Below are positions 1 through 7,111 of a stretch of DNA of 8,833 nucleotides, piece after piece. The stretch's first letter is position 1. Each line of letters begins with the position of its first letter. The notes under the pieces were generated by a model. That model worked only from the letters and a program-made list of their open reading frames with translations. It was not told where the DNA came from and ran no database searches. Position numbers and translations under genes: made by a program. This DNA comes from Candidatus Latescibacterota bacterium (GTDB lineage: Bacteria > Latescibacterota > MVCY01): positions 1 through 8,833 of the forward strand of contig JAUWEO010000062.1 in assembly GCA_030608245.1 (NCBI GenBank), written 5' to 3'.

Positions 1-1
1 C

Positions 2-616
2 GGTGCTACCCAAACTTGTATTCTTTGCCACGGTACTGGCCAGGTGAGACAGAGCTCGAGGTCTTTCTTCGGGCAATTTGTTAACGTTACCGCCTGCCCC
101 CGGTGTGGTGGAGAAGGCAGGGTAGTCACCGAGCCCTGCCCCAGTTGTGCTGGTGAAGGAAGGGTGCGAAGCGCAGCCACCATTTCGGTAAAAGTCCCCT
201 CAGGTGTGGGAAATGGCAACTATATCCCCTTGCGTGGCCAGGGCGATGTTGGTCCCCGTGCTGGCCCTCCTGGTAACCTGCTCATTTTCATAGAAGAGCT
301 GCCCCACTCGTACTTTACCAGACACGGTGATGATGTTATCTACGAGCTTTCCATAAGTTTTCCTCAGGCAACCTTGGGGGGTGAGGTGAGAGTCTCCACC
401 CTTTACGGAAAGGTCCTGATGAGAATTCCCCCTGGTACTCAATCAGGCAAGGTGTTTCGGCTTCGGAACAAGGGATTGCTTAGGACCGATGGTCACGGGA
501 AAGGTGATCAACTGGTGCGAGTCAATGTGTGGGTTCCTACAAGACTTAACAAAGAAGAAAAGGAGCTTTTGGATCGACTGGCCAAAATGGAGGATATCAC
601 CCCGCCAAAAAAATAG
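2..616 (+). CDS. dnaJ: Chaperone protein DnaJ, C-terminal part (5' end outside window)
   Basis: DnaJ is the Hsp40 co-chaperone that delivers unfolded clients to DnaK and stimulates its ATPase in the cytoplasm. The frame is open from base 2, so the J domain, the Gly/Phe linker and the first zinc motif lie upstream of the window. Three of the usual four CxxCxGxG repeats are visible: CILCHGTG, CPRCGGEG and CPSCAGEG. They are followed by the substrate-binding C-terminal domains, with the family sequences VKVPSGVGNG, LRGQGDVG, ATLGGEVRVSTLYG and IPPGTQSGKVFRLRNKG. A GTG at 44 is internal to the zinc finger and is not the start. The protein ends about 15 residues after the conserved domain (TPPKK, TAG stop), a shorter tail than in E. 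coli DnaJ. A flavoprotein gene follows after 37 bases, perhaps cotranscribed. Confidence 0.96.
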   Translation, partial: GATQTCILCHGTGQVRQSSRSFFGQFVNVTACPRCGGEGRVVTEPCPSCAGEGRVRSAATISVKVPSGVGNGNYIPLRGQGDVGPRAGPPGNLLIFIEELPHSYFTRHGDDVIYELSISFPQATLGGEVRVSTLYGKVLMRIPPGTQSGKVFRLRNKGLLRTDGHGKGDQLVRVNVWVPTRLNKEEKELLDRLAKMEDITPPKK

Positions 617-653
617 AGGAAATCCCTTCTGGGAGGGGAAGATTAATAGAGCG

Positions 654-2081
654 ATGATCACAAAAAAAGAAAAAGACCAGATAGTCAATTACTTAGAGGA
701 TAGCTCTAATCTGACTTCCGGAAAAGCCGATATTGTCTATATTCCGGAGACTGAGGATGAGATAAAAGAGGCAGTAAGGGAATGTGCTAACAATAAGATT
801 CCCTTGACTATTTCAGCCGGAGGTACTGGAACGGTGGGGGCCAGAATCCCCCCCAGGGGGGCAATCTTGTCCGTGGAGAGATTGAACAATATTTTGTCGA
901 TAGACAAGGAGAAGAAAACAGCAATCCTGCAATCTGGAGTAGTGATTGATGATTTACTGACAATCTTAGAAAAAGAAGAACTTTTCTATCCTCCCTTTCC
1001 CACGGAGAGGACTGCCTTTATTGGTGGCAATATCGCCACCAACGCTTCGGGGGAATACAGTTACCGGTTTGGAGCCACCAGGGCTTATGTCCAGAGGATA
1101 AAAGTAGTGCTTTCCACCGGAGAGTTACTGGACATCGAAAGAGGAAAACACCTTGCCAGCAAGGAGAGATACATTAAGATAGGCGATAACGTGTTGAAAA
1201 TACCTTCCTACAAAAGCCCTTCTATTAAGAATACAGCCGGCTATTTTTCTCAACCCGGGATGGACCTAATTGATCTGTTCATTGGTTCAGAAGGCACTCT
1301 GGGGGTTATAACCGAGATAGAGGTCAGACTTATCCCTGCTTTGCCTCCTCGGTTTATAATGGTTATTTTTCTCCCCACACAGACCCGGGTATTGGATTTT
1401 CTTCAGGAAGTTAAACAGAACTCCGGGATTCACCCATTCTCTTTGGAATATTTCGATCAGGAGAGTCTGAAATTCTTAAACAGAGATTTCCCCCGTATCC
1501 CCGATTGTGCATCTGCAATGTACATAGAAGACGAAGAGAAGGAAGAAGTTGTCAATCTATGGATTGACCTGGTAGAAAAGTATGATGCAGTAGATACTTG
1601 GGTTAGTGTAGACAGAAAAAGCTATCAGAGCCTTATTGATTTCCGACACAAACTCCCAGAGAATATCAACGAATATTTCAGAGAGATCAACTCCCAGAAA
1701 ATAGCCTTAGACATTGCTGTGCCTGAGACCCACTTCGCTGAGTTTTTCCGACTCTATGGAGAAGTGAAGTCAACTGCCAGGACGGATAATGTTCTGTTTG
1801 GCCATATTGGAGAAAACCATCTGCATTTCAATTTCTTTCCTCAAGACGAGAGCGAAAAACAGTGGGTGATGGAAACTTATGAGCAGATAGTTGGTAAAGC
1901 AGTTCAAGCTGGAGGGACTGTCTCGGCTGAACACGGTATTGGAAAGCTGAAACATAAATATTTGGAGATGATGTACGGAAGAGAAGGAACCGCTGAGATG
2001 GTAAGGGTCAAGAAACAGATAGATCCCTTCTGCATACTTGGATTGAATAACATCTTTTTGGAGAGCTTGCTTCGAGATTAG
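654..2081 (+). CDS. FAD-binding oxidoreductase, GlcD / D-lactate dehydrogenase-like
   Basis: A 475-residue flavoprotein of the vanillyl-alcohol-oxidase superfamily (FAD_binding_4 plus FAD-oxidase_C), the usual length for GlcD-type 2-hydroxyacid dehydrogenases. Visible motifs are the FAD pyrophosphate loop AGGTGTVGA (about residues 55-63), IGGNIATNASG (123-133), DLIDLFIGSEGTLGVITE (204-221), the histidine motif GHIGENHLH (383-391) and SAEHGIG (424-430), whose His is in the active-site region of the family. The C-terminus DPFCILGLNNIF matches the 'ILGRGNIF' ending of one subgroup. Likely chemistry is oxidation of a D-2-hydroxyacid such as D-lactate or glycolate; the substrate cannot be read from sequence. 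The ATG at 654 is chosen because the homologous region begins there and GGGAGGGG lies upstream (631-638, a rather long spacing). An open frame back to 489 overlaps dnaJ and looks non-coding. No GlcF-like Fe-S subunit lies next to it. Confidence 0.88.
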   Translation: MITKKEKDQIVNYLEDSSNLTSGKADIVYIPETEDEIKEAVRECANNKIPLTISAGGTGTVGARIPPRGAILSVERLNNILSIDKEKKTAILQSGVVIDDLLTILEKEELFYPPFPTERTAFIGGNIATNASGEYSYRFGATRAYVQRIKVVLSTGELLDIERGKHLASKERYIKIGDNVLKIPSYKSPSIKNTAGYFSQPGMDLIDLFIGSEGTLGVITEIEVRLIPALPPRFIMVIFLPTQTRVLDFLQEVKQNSGIHPFSLEYFDQESLKFLNRDFPRIPDCASAMYIEDEEKEEVVNLWIDLVEKYDAVDTWVSVDRKSYQSLIDFRHKLPENINEYFREINSQKIALDIAVPETHFAEFFRLYGEVKSTARTDNVLFGHIGENHLHFNFFPQDESEKQWVMETYEQIVGKAVQAGGTVSAEHGIGKLKHKYLEMMYGREGTAEMVRVKKQIDPFCILGLNNIFLESLLRD

Positions 2082-2090
2082 GACTAACCC

Positions 2091-2181
2091 AGGTCCGGAA
2101 ATAACCACGAATTTCACGTATGAGCACGCATTATTCTCATTAGTGAAATTAGTGTAATCTGCGGTTTTCCGGATTGGACCT
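2091..2181. repeat. Interrupted inverted repeat with 9-nt periodic word
   Basis: The 128-base gap between the flavoprotein and the sugar mutase is largely filled by an imperfect inverted repeat bounded by AGGTCC (2091-2096) and GGACCT (2176-2181). The right arm has three 9-nt words in tandem: ATTAGTGAA (2139-2147), ATTAGTGTA (2148-2156) and ATCTGCGGT (2157-2165), then TTTCCGGA. Read on the opposite strand, the left arm carries the same series (GTGAA, ATTCGTGGT, then TTTCCGG) but one word fewer. The arms could pair as a bulged hairpin around GTATGAGCACGCATTATTCTCATTA-like central sequence. Similar words recur in intergenic DNA of several uncultivated bacterial groups (recollection, not checked). 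No reading frame or clear promoter is seen here. Confidence 0.72.
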
Positions 2182-2209
2182 AAAAACATCATCTTAAACG
2201 GGGACCAGA

Positions 2210-3577
2210 ATGAATCCTCAAATCTTCAGAGAATATGATATTCGGGGCCTGGTGGACAAGGATCTCACCGATGAGGTTGCCAGACAGATAGGACAGGCCT
2301 TTGGGACTTACATCCAAGCTGCTGGCAAAGGGGACCTTGTAGTTGGCAGAGATAATCGCCTCAGCTCCGAGCGCTTTGCTAATGCGGCAATAGCTGGATT
2401 GCTCTCCACCGGGTGCAATGTCGTAGATGTGGGCCTTCTGCCAACACCTGTCTTCTACTACTCTATTATCTATCTGCAGAAAGATGGGGGAATAATGATC
2501 ACTGGCAGTCATAATCCTCCAGATTTCAACGGGTTCAAAATCTGCGAAGATTATGCTTCCATATATGGCCAGAAAATCCAGGAGCTAAGAAGGATAATCG
2601 AAATAGGCAGATTTGCCAAAGGCAAGGGAAAACTCGATCGGGCAAAGACCATAGATCCTTATTGCAGTCATTTAAAGAACGGGATAGATATTGAGAGAGA
2701 AGTGAAGGTAGTATTAGATGCCGGTAACGGCACTGCCGGGGCCGTAGCCCCCGGTTTAATCGAAGCTATGGGTTGCAAAGTCAGGAGATTGTATTGTAAC
2801 TTAGACGGTAATTTTCCCAACCATTTCCCTGATCCGACTGTTCCTGAGTATTTAGAGGATTTGATCAGGGCTGTTAAGGTAGAGAAGGCCGAGTTAGGAG
2901 TGGCCTACGACGGTGATGGTGACCGGATAGGTGTGGTAGATGATAAAGGACGAATAATCTGGGGTGACAGGCTGTTAATCCTCTTTTCCCGTCAGATATT
3001 AAGACAAAAAAGGGGGGGTAAGATAATATTTGATGTGAAATGCTCCCAGGCCTTACTGGAGGATATCAAAAAGCACGGAGGAGTGCCGATTATGTGGAAG
3101 ACAGGCCATTCCTTAATAAAGGGAAAACTGCGGCAAGAGGGGGCTCTTCTGGCAGGCGAGATGAGTGGACATATGTTCTTCGCGGACAGATATTACGGCT
3201 ATGATGATGCTATCTACGCATCCTGTCGCCTGTTAGAGATACTTTCCCAGAGTGATAAGGCCCTCTCGCAGCTATTGGAGGATGTTCCTCTTTACTATGC
3301 GACTCCGGAGATAAGGGTTCCCTGTCCTGACGAGGAGAAGTTTAAGGTGGTGGAAGAGGTCAAAAAATACTTTCAGAGCAAATACGACACTATTGATCTG
3401 GACGGCGTGCGCATATTATTCGGCGATGGATGGGGGTTGATCAGGGCCTCCAATACCCAGCCGATCCTGGTCTTGCGCTTCGAAGCCAATACTAAACAGC
3501 GACTTGAGCAAATAAGGGAGAGGATTACTGAGAAATTGAGAGAGTTTCCCTCCGTTTCCCCAATCACCAATTATTAG
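2210..3577 (+). CDS. Phosphomannomutase / phosphoglucomutase (alpha-D-phosphohexomutase)
   Basis: A 455-residue cytoplasmic enzyme of the ManB/AlgC type, which interconverts 6-phospho and 1-phospho sugars (mannose and/or glucose) through a phosphoserine. It feeds GDP-mannose or glucose-1-phosphate dependent polysaccharide synthesis. All four active-site loops are present: the catalytic phosphoserine loop TGSHNPPDFNG with Ser100, the Mg-binding loop DGDGDR (234-239), the sugar-specificity loop GEMSGHMFF (316-324) and the phosphate-binding loop RASNTQP (412-418). The N-terminal FREYDIRG is also typical. EMSGH fits PMM/PGM rather than phosphoglucosamine mutase (GlmM). The length is normal. The ATG at 2210 follows a GGGGA ribosome-binding-like sequence (about 2200-2204). 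The stop is TAG. rpsU begins 24 bases downstream. It could act on mannose, glucose or both, so no symbol is given. Confidence 0.94.
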   Translation: MNPQIFREYDIRGLVDKDLTDEVARQIGQAFGTYIQAAGKGDLVVGRDNRLSSERFANAAIAGLLSTGCNVVDVGLLPTPVFYYSIIYLQKDGGIMITGSHNPPDFNGFKICEDYASIYGQKIQELRRIIEIGRFAKGKGKLDRAKTIDPYCSHLKNGIDIEREVKVVLDAGNGTAGAVAPGLIEAMGCKVRRLYCNLDGNFPNHFPDPTVPEYLEDLIRAVKVEKAELGVAYDGDGDRIGVVDDKGRIIWGDRLLILFSRQILRQKRGGKIIFDVKCSQALLEDIKKHGGVPIMWKTGHSLIKGKLRQEGALLAGEMSGHMFFADRYYGYDDAIYASCRLLEILSQSDKALSQLLEDVPLYYATPEIRVPCPDEEKFKVVEEVKKYFQSKYDTIDLDGVRILFGDGWGLIRASNTQPILVLRFEANTKQRLEQIRERITEKLREFPSVSPITNY

Positions 3578-3581
3578 ATAG

Positions 3582-3592
3582 AAAGGAGGTGA
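3582..3592 (+). promoter_or_regulatory. Near-perfect Shine-Dalgarno sequence of rpsU
   Basis: AAAGGAGGTGA is an almost full complement of the 16S rRNA 3' end and sits just after the stop of the mutase gene. It is the strongest ribosome binding site in the window and fixes the short frame starting at ATG 3602 as a translated gene. The spacing from GGAGG to ATG is about 12 nt, on the long side. Confidence 0.8.
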
Positions 3593-3601
3593 AGTGGCAG
3601 T

Positions 3602-3772
3602 ATGCCAGGCATTGTTGTGCAGGAGAGAGAGCCTTTTGAAATGGCCCTCAAAAGATGCAGCAAGGTCTGCGAAAGAGAGAGCTTAATGTCTGAACTGAAG
3701 AAACGTCAATATGTTGAGAAACCCAGTGAGAGAGGAAAGAAGAATAAGCGTAGAAAAAATGGAGTGATTTGA
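3602..3772 (+). CDS. rpsU: 30S ribosomal protein S21
   Basis: A 56-residue basic protein. It begins MPGIVVQEREPFEMALKRC, continues with CERESLMSELKKRQYVEKPS and ends in a lysine/arginine-rich tail, the S21 pattern (usual length about 56-71). S21 binds the 30S platform near the mRNA exit and the anti-Shine-Dalgarno end of 16S rRNA, and assists initiation. The start is fixed by MPGIVV, the typical S21 N-terminus, and by AAAGGAGGTGA just upstream; no in-frame alternative start lies between them. The gene follows the mutase by 24 bases and is followed by a perfect 11-bp hairpin, so it may be the last gene of its transcript. rpsU at modest distance from dnaJ recalls Firmicutes gene order, whereas E. 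coli has rpsU-dnaG-rpoD. It is easily missed because of its size. Confidence 0.95.
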   Translation: MPGIVVQEREPFEMALKRCSKVCERESLMSELKKRQYVEKPSERGKKNKRRKNGVI

Positions 3773-3773
3773 T

Positions 3774-3831
3774 CTTAATCTCTCTTCGGTAGGAGAGATT
3801 AAGGAGCACTCGTTGCTTAGCGAATTTTTTT
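3774..3831 (+). terminator. Hairpin and T-run after rpsU (likely terminator)
   Basis: CTTAATCTCTC (3774-3784) and GAGAGATTAAG (3793-3803) form a perfect 11-bp stem with a small TTCGGTAG loop, starting one base after the rpsU stop. There is no immediate T-tract. A second, weaker stem, TCGTT/AGCGA (3810-3814 and 3819-3823), is followed by seven T residues (3825-3831). Together they look like a terminator, or an attenuating structure that separates rpsU from cvpA-mutS2. The first hairpin may instead protect the rpsU mRNA 3' end. Confidence 0.65.
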
Positions 3832-3893
3832 CCAACTGTTTAGCTGCCTGCCGCCAGATCAAAAGACGGGAGACAGCCAGGGGAGGAGAAGCA

Positions 3894-4487
3894 ATGAACT
3901 GGGTGGACGCAGTAATTCTGATAATCCTCATCTTTTTTGTTATCAAAGGCTGGCGCCGAGGGCTTATACGAAGCCTGATCGGAGTGGTGGGATTCTTTTT
4001 GTCTGTGTTTCTGGCAGCCAGTTACCTGAACTGGGCGAAAGAATTGATTCTCAGGTTCTTTTCTCTTCCTTCTCCTGTAGCGGCAGTAATAGGATTTTTG
4101 ATGATTTTTCTCGTTCTATTGGCCCTGTTTCACATAATCGGCTCAATGGTGCAGCGACTGGTTCATCTCACCCCTCTGGGGATCCTGGATACCCTTGGGG
4201 GAATGGCGTTGGGACTTTTGGCAGGTGGGGTTATAGCCAGTCTCTTACTGCTTTTTCTCGCCATTCTTCCTTTGCCGGAAGGCATTTCTTGCCAAATGGA
4301 AGAATCTGCACTTGCCGGACCAACCCGGGACATTGCCCCTTACATCTTTGGTAGGCTCAAGGAAGAGTTCCCAGAGATCAAGGATGAGGTGAGCAAGAGA
4401 TTGCCGGAAAGTCCATTAGACCGAGCCAGAGAACAGGTGAGGATAGATAGCCTGATCCAGAGGGAGATGAAGAAACAGACCAGATGA
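3894..4487 (+). CDS. CvpA family membrane protein
   Basis: A 197-residue integral membrane protein of the CvpA family (named for E. coli colicin V production protein; molecular role still poorly defined). The N-terminus MNWVDAVILIILIFFVIKGW is the family signature of a short N-terminal helix followed by a Gly-rich turn. Hydrophobic segments lie near residues 4-18, 24-44, 62-84 and 100-126, with the typical LGILDTLGGMALGLLAG in the last. A charged tail from about 130 to 197 follows. The ATG at 3894 is preceded by GGGAGGAG (3881-3888) at good spacing and starts the conserved region; an upstream extension to 3813 would run into the rpsU terminator and is not homologous-looking. Its stop overlaps the mutS2 start as ATGA, so the two are probably translationally coupled. 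A CvpA-like gene near mutS2 is also found in Bacillus (yshB-polX-mutSB). Confidence 0.87.
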   Translation: MNWVDAVILIILIFFVIKGWRRGLIRSLIGVVGFFLSVFLAASYLNWAKELILRFFSLPSPVAAVIGFLMIFLVLLALFHIIGSMVQRLVHLTPLGILDTLGGMALGLLAGGVIASLLLLFLAILPLPEGISCQMEESALAGPTRDIAPYIFGRLKEEFPEIKDEVSKRLPESPLDRAREQVRIDSLIQREMKKQTR

Positions 4488-6844
4488 TTGATGAACATAC
4501 TCTCAGCGTCCTTGAGTTCAACAAGGTCAAGAAGTTAATCACTTCCCATGCCGTCTCCACTTTGGGAGTGGAACGGATAGAAGAAATAGCTCCATCTGAC
4601 AACTTAGAAGCTATTCGTAAAAAACTTAAGGAGATTTCCGAGTTTACCGGTCTGCTCTCCTTTGACGACCCGGTTCCTTTCTCCGGGATCAAAGACATCC
4701 GTCCATACTTAGAAAGGTGTAAAACAGAGGGGGCGATTCTTCTCCCTGAGGATTTTCTTCAGTTAAGGGAGACCCTGAGGGCCTCTCGACTAATACGAGG
4801 GTATTTCTCTGAAAAGCGTAAGGAGAAATACCCTCTCTTATTTTCCATAGCTAAAAGGCTCACTTCCTGTCCAGAGCTGGAAAAGGAGATTGAGCGAACG
4901 GTCGATCCCCAGGGACAGGTGAAAAGCTCTGCCAGTCCCCAGCTCACTAAGATCAGAAAGGAGATTGAACGCTCAACATCCCTGCTCCACAGAAAGTTGG
5001 AAGAGATCCTGAAACGGCTCCCAGATAATGTTCTCCAGGAGAGAATCATCACCCTGAGAAATAACCGTTATGTGATACCTGTCCGAGGCGGGCAGCAGGG
5101 GAGGTTAAGAGGGATAATTCACGATCAGTCTGCCAGCGGGGCGACCCTCTTCGTAGAGCCGGTGGTTACTTTAGAGATAAGCAACCGTATCCAACAACTG
5201 GAGGTAATTCAACAAAGAGAGATTGAGCGGCTTCTGAGGGAATTGACCCGCCAGGTTGCCCAGGTTAGAGACGAGCTGGCGGAAAACCTCGTCGTCCTGG
5301 GACGGTTGGATGCAATCTACGCCAAGGCTTCCTATGCCCTGGCCACCGATTCAACGGAGCCTTTGCTGAATGACGAAGGCAGGATAATTATCCGGAAAGG
5401 GAGGCATCCGCTTTTGATTCAATTGCTGGACAACGCAAAGGTTGTGGCTTTGAATCTGAGATTAGGAGAAGGTTTCTTTACTTTGGTGGTTACCGGCCCC
5501 AATGCCGGGGGGAAAACGGTGGCATTGAAGACGGTAGGACTTTTGAGCTTAATGGTCCAGTCTGGTCTTCATATCCCGGCCGAGCCGGGTTCTGAGATAG
5601 GGGTGTTTCATAGCATTTTCGCCGATATCGGAGACGAGCAGTCCTTAGAGCAGGACCTCTCTACCTTTTCCTCACATGTTCGTCAGTGGGCGAGGGTTTG
5701 CTCCCAAGCCGACCACGGGACCCTGGTACTTTTGGACGAGATAGGTTCAGGCACCAACCCTGAAGAGGGAGTGGCATTGGCTATCGCTATTCTCCGAACT
5801 CTTACTTCGAGAGGGGTGCGAACGATTGCGACCACTCACCACGGGGCGCTAAAACTTTTTGCCTACCAAGAGGATAAAGCGGAAAATGGCTCGATGCAAT
5901 TTGACTCTGCCACCTTAATGCCCACCTTCCGATTCCAACTGGGCTTGCCGGGTTCCAGTTACGCCTTCGAGATCGCCCGAAAGCTGGGGCTGTCGGAAGA
6001 GGTCATAGTCGATGCCGCATCCTATATGGGTGAAGACTCCCGTCGGATGGAGGGTTTAATTGGTGACCTGGAGAAAAAAGTCGAGGCCTATAGTCAGGAA
6101 AACCAGCAATTGCAGAGCACAAGACTCGACCTACAGGAGCTTGTCTCTGCCTACGAGGAAAAGCTGAAGAAGGTGAAGCAGGAGACCAAACATTTAAAGA
6201 AGGAGGCATTGGGACAGGCAAAAGAGATCGTTCAGCAAGCCAATGCAATGGTAGAGCAGACGGTGGCTGAGATAAGAAACCAAAGGGCTTCTGCCCAGGT
6301 GATTAAGCAATCCAGGGAACAAGTGAGAAAATCAGCAAAACAGATTGAGACCCAACTACAACAGCAGACAGAGCCAGAAACCAAAAGGCCGATCCAGGTG
6401 ACGGCAGGAGATAGGGTGTGGATTGAGCTATTCCGTTGCGAAGGTGAGGTGCTTAAAGGAACCGATCTCTCGGGCAGAGTTCAGGTTCAGGTGGGCAACA
6501 CCAAGCTCACAGTTCCCGTTGACCAACTGAGAGAAACCAGAGAAGAGCAGAGGGCATCTCTTCCAAAGGCCTCGGCCGGGTTGCCTTTCGCAGCCGAAGT
6601 TTCAGATCGGATTGATCTGCGGGGGATGGTCTTTGAGGAGGCGTCAGCGGCTGTGGACAAATATCTTGACAGCGCCTACTTAGCTGGCTGGCAGAGGGTG
6701 ACTGTGATCCACGGGAAAGGCACCGGAGCACTTAGGACCAAGGTCGGAGCTTTTCTGGGGCAACATCCCCGAGTGCAGGCCCAGCGATTGGGGAGCTGGA
6801 ATGAGGGGGGAGAGGGAGTGACCGTTGTTGAGCTGAGGGAGTGA
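4484..6844 (+). CDS. mutS2: Endonuclease MutS2 (ATPase with C-terminal Smr domain)
   Basis: A 786-residue protein of normal MutS2 length. In other bacteria MutS2 suppresses homologous recombination and, in Bacillus, senses collided ribosomes and splits them; it is not a mismatch-repair MutS. Order of parts: lever/clamp region (about 1-300); ATPase with Walker A GPNAGGKT (338-345), STFSSHVRQW, Walker B LVLLDEIGSGTNPEEG (D418, E419) and ATTHHGALKLFAY; a long charged coiled coil (about 520-625) with repeated Glu/Lys/Gln; a KOW-like segment (about 635-685); and an Smr nuclease domain with DLRG (711-714) and HGKGTG (743-748). No MutS mismatch-recognition domain is seen. The start ATG overlaps the cvpA stop by four bases. 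The C-terminus GEGVTVVELRE is complete. A perfect 13-bp inverted repeat lies within codons 105-117. Confidence 0.96.
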   Translation: MIDEHTLSVLEFNKVKKLITSHAVSTLGVERIEEIAPSDNLEAIRKKLKEISEFTGLLSFDDPVPFSGIKDIRPYLERCKTEGAILLPEDFLQLRETLRASRLIRGYFSEKRKEKYPLLFSIAKRLTSCPELEKEIERTVDPQGQVKSSASPQLTKIRKEIERSTSLLHRKLEEILKRLPDNVLQERIITLRNNRYVIPVRGGQQGRLRGIIHDQSASGATLFVEPVVTLEISNRIQQLEVIQQREIERLLRELTRQVAQVRDELAENLVVLGRLDAIYAKASYALATDSTEPLLNDEGRIIIRKGRHPLLIQLLDNAKVVALNLRLGEGFFTLVVTGPNAGGKTVALKTVGLLSLMVQSGLHIPAEPGSEIGVFHSIFADIGDEQSLEQDLSTFSSHVRQWARVCSQADHGTLVLLDEIGSGTNPEEGVALAIAILRTLTSRGVRTIATTHHGALKLFAYQEDKAENGSMQFDSATLMPTFRFQLGLPGSSYAFEIARKLGLSEEVIVDAASYMGEDSRRMEGLIGDLEKKVEAYSQENQQLQSTRLDLQELVSAYEEKLKKVKQETKHLKKEALGQAKEIVQQANAMVEQTVAEIRNQRASAQVIKQSREQVRKSAKQIETQLQQQTEPETKRPIQVTAGDRVWIELFRCEGEVLKGTDLSGRVQVQVGNTKLTVPVDQLRETREEQRASLPKASAGLPFAAEVSDRIDLRGMVFEEASAAVDKYLDSAYLAGWQRVTVIHGKGTGALRTKVGAFLGQHPRVQAQRLGSWNEGGEGVTVVELRE

Positions 6845-6845
6845 T

Positions 6846-7001
6846 GAACTGAACACCATTGTTGTTGGTACCGACCCAGTGGCTGCGGAGGCCTGTGTGG
6901 TGACCTTAGCCCCCTGGTACAACAAAGGGCTTGCCCCCCGACAGATAAGGCATCTGCTGTTGACCCACCAGTCTTTGTATTTTTTCAAAGAAATGATTTA
7001 A
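6846..7001 (+). pseudogene. Probable DUF362-family C-terminal remnant
   Basis: Two bases after the mutS2 stop, a frame reads 51 residues beginning ELNTIVVGTDPVAAEACVV, then LAPWYNKGLAPRQIRHLLL, and ending FFKEMI with TAA (6999-7001). GTDPVAxxA following a short hydrophobic strand is the hallmark of the C-terminal part of DUF362 proteins. These are normally about 300 residues or more and are often encoded beside NapH-type 4Fe-4S proteins, as here. The frame has no ATG or GTG start before the motif and is closed upstream by TGA (6834-6836), so everything N-terminal is missing. The sequence still reads as protein-like and has no internal stops, which suggests recent truncation by deletion. The family call rests on one motif and on context; it could be an unrelated short peptide. 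Confidence 0.55.
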
Positions 7002-7004
7002 TCG

Positions 7005-7071
7005 AACACTGAAACACACCGAAATACACTGAATAATGTTCCTTCGGTTATTTTCAGTGTTATTCAGTGTT
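7005..7071. repeat. Second periodic inverted repeat, 9-10 nt words
   Basis: The left arm carries AACACTGAA (7005-7013), ACACACCGAA and ATACACTGAA in tandem. The right arm carries TTTCAGTGTT and ATTCAGTGTT (ending at 7071), the inverse of the same word. AACACTGAA pairs perfectly with TTCAGTGTT (7063-7071), and an inner ACACTGA (7026-7032) can pair with TCAGTGT (7054-7060). The design parallels the element at 2091-2181 but uses a different word. It sits between the DUF362-like remnant and the Fe-S protein gene. It may terminate the upstream transcript or simply be a repeat. Confidence 0.68.
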
Positions 7072-7111
7072 GGATTTTTGGAGTTTAATTGCGGCTCCGT
7101 CGCGCTAAGCT

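Noticed and set aside
44..616. GTG 44 as a start of a short independent protein
   Set aside because: The frame continues upstream to base 2 with a further zinc motif (CILCHGTG), so this is simply the middle of dnaJ.
489..653. Longer N-terminus for the flavoprotein, from ATG 489
   Set aside because: It overlaps the dnaJ coding region in another frame, and its residues (Trp/Cys/Lys-rich) do not resemble the family. The conserved region starts just after ATG 654.
2091..2181. CRISPR-like array from the repeated ATTAGTG words
   Set aside because: The units are 9 nt with no spacers and are arranged as an inverted pair, so they do not fit a CRISPR.
3813..3893. N-terminal extension of CvpA from a non-ATG start at 3813
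   Set aside because: It begins inside the terminator-like structure, is hydrophilic and unrelated to the family, and ATG 3894 has a good ribosome binding site.
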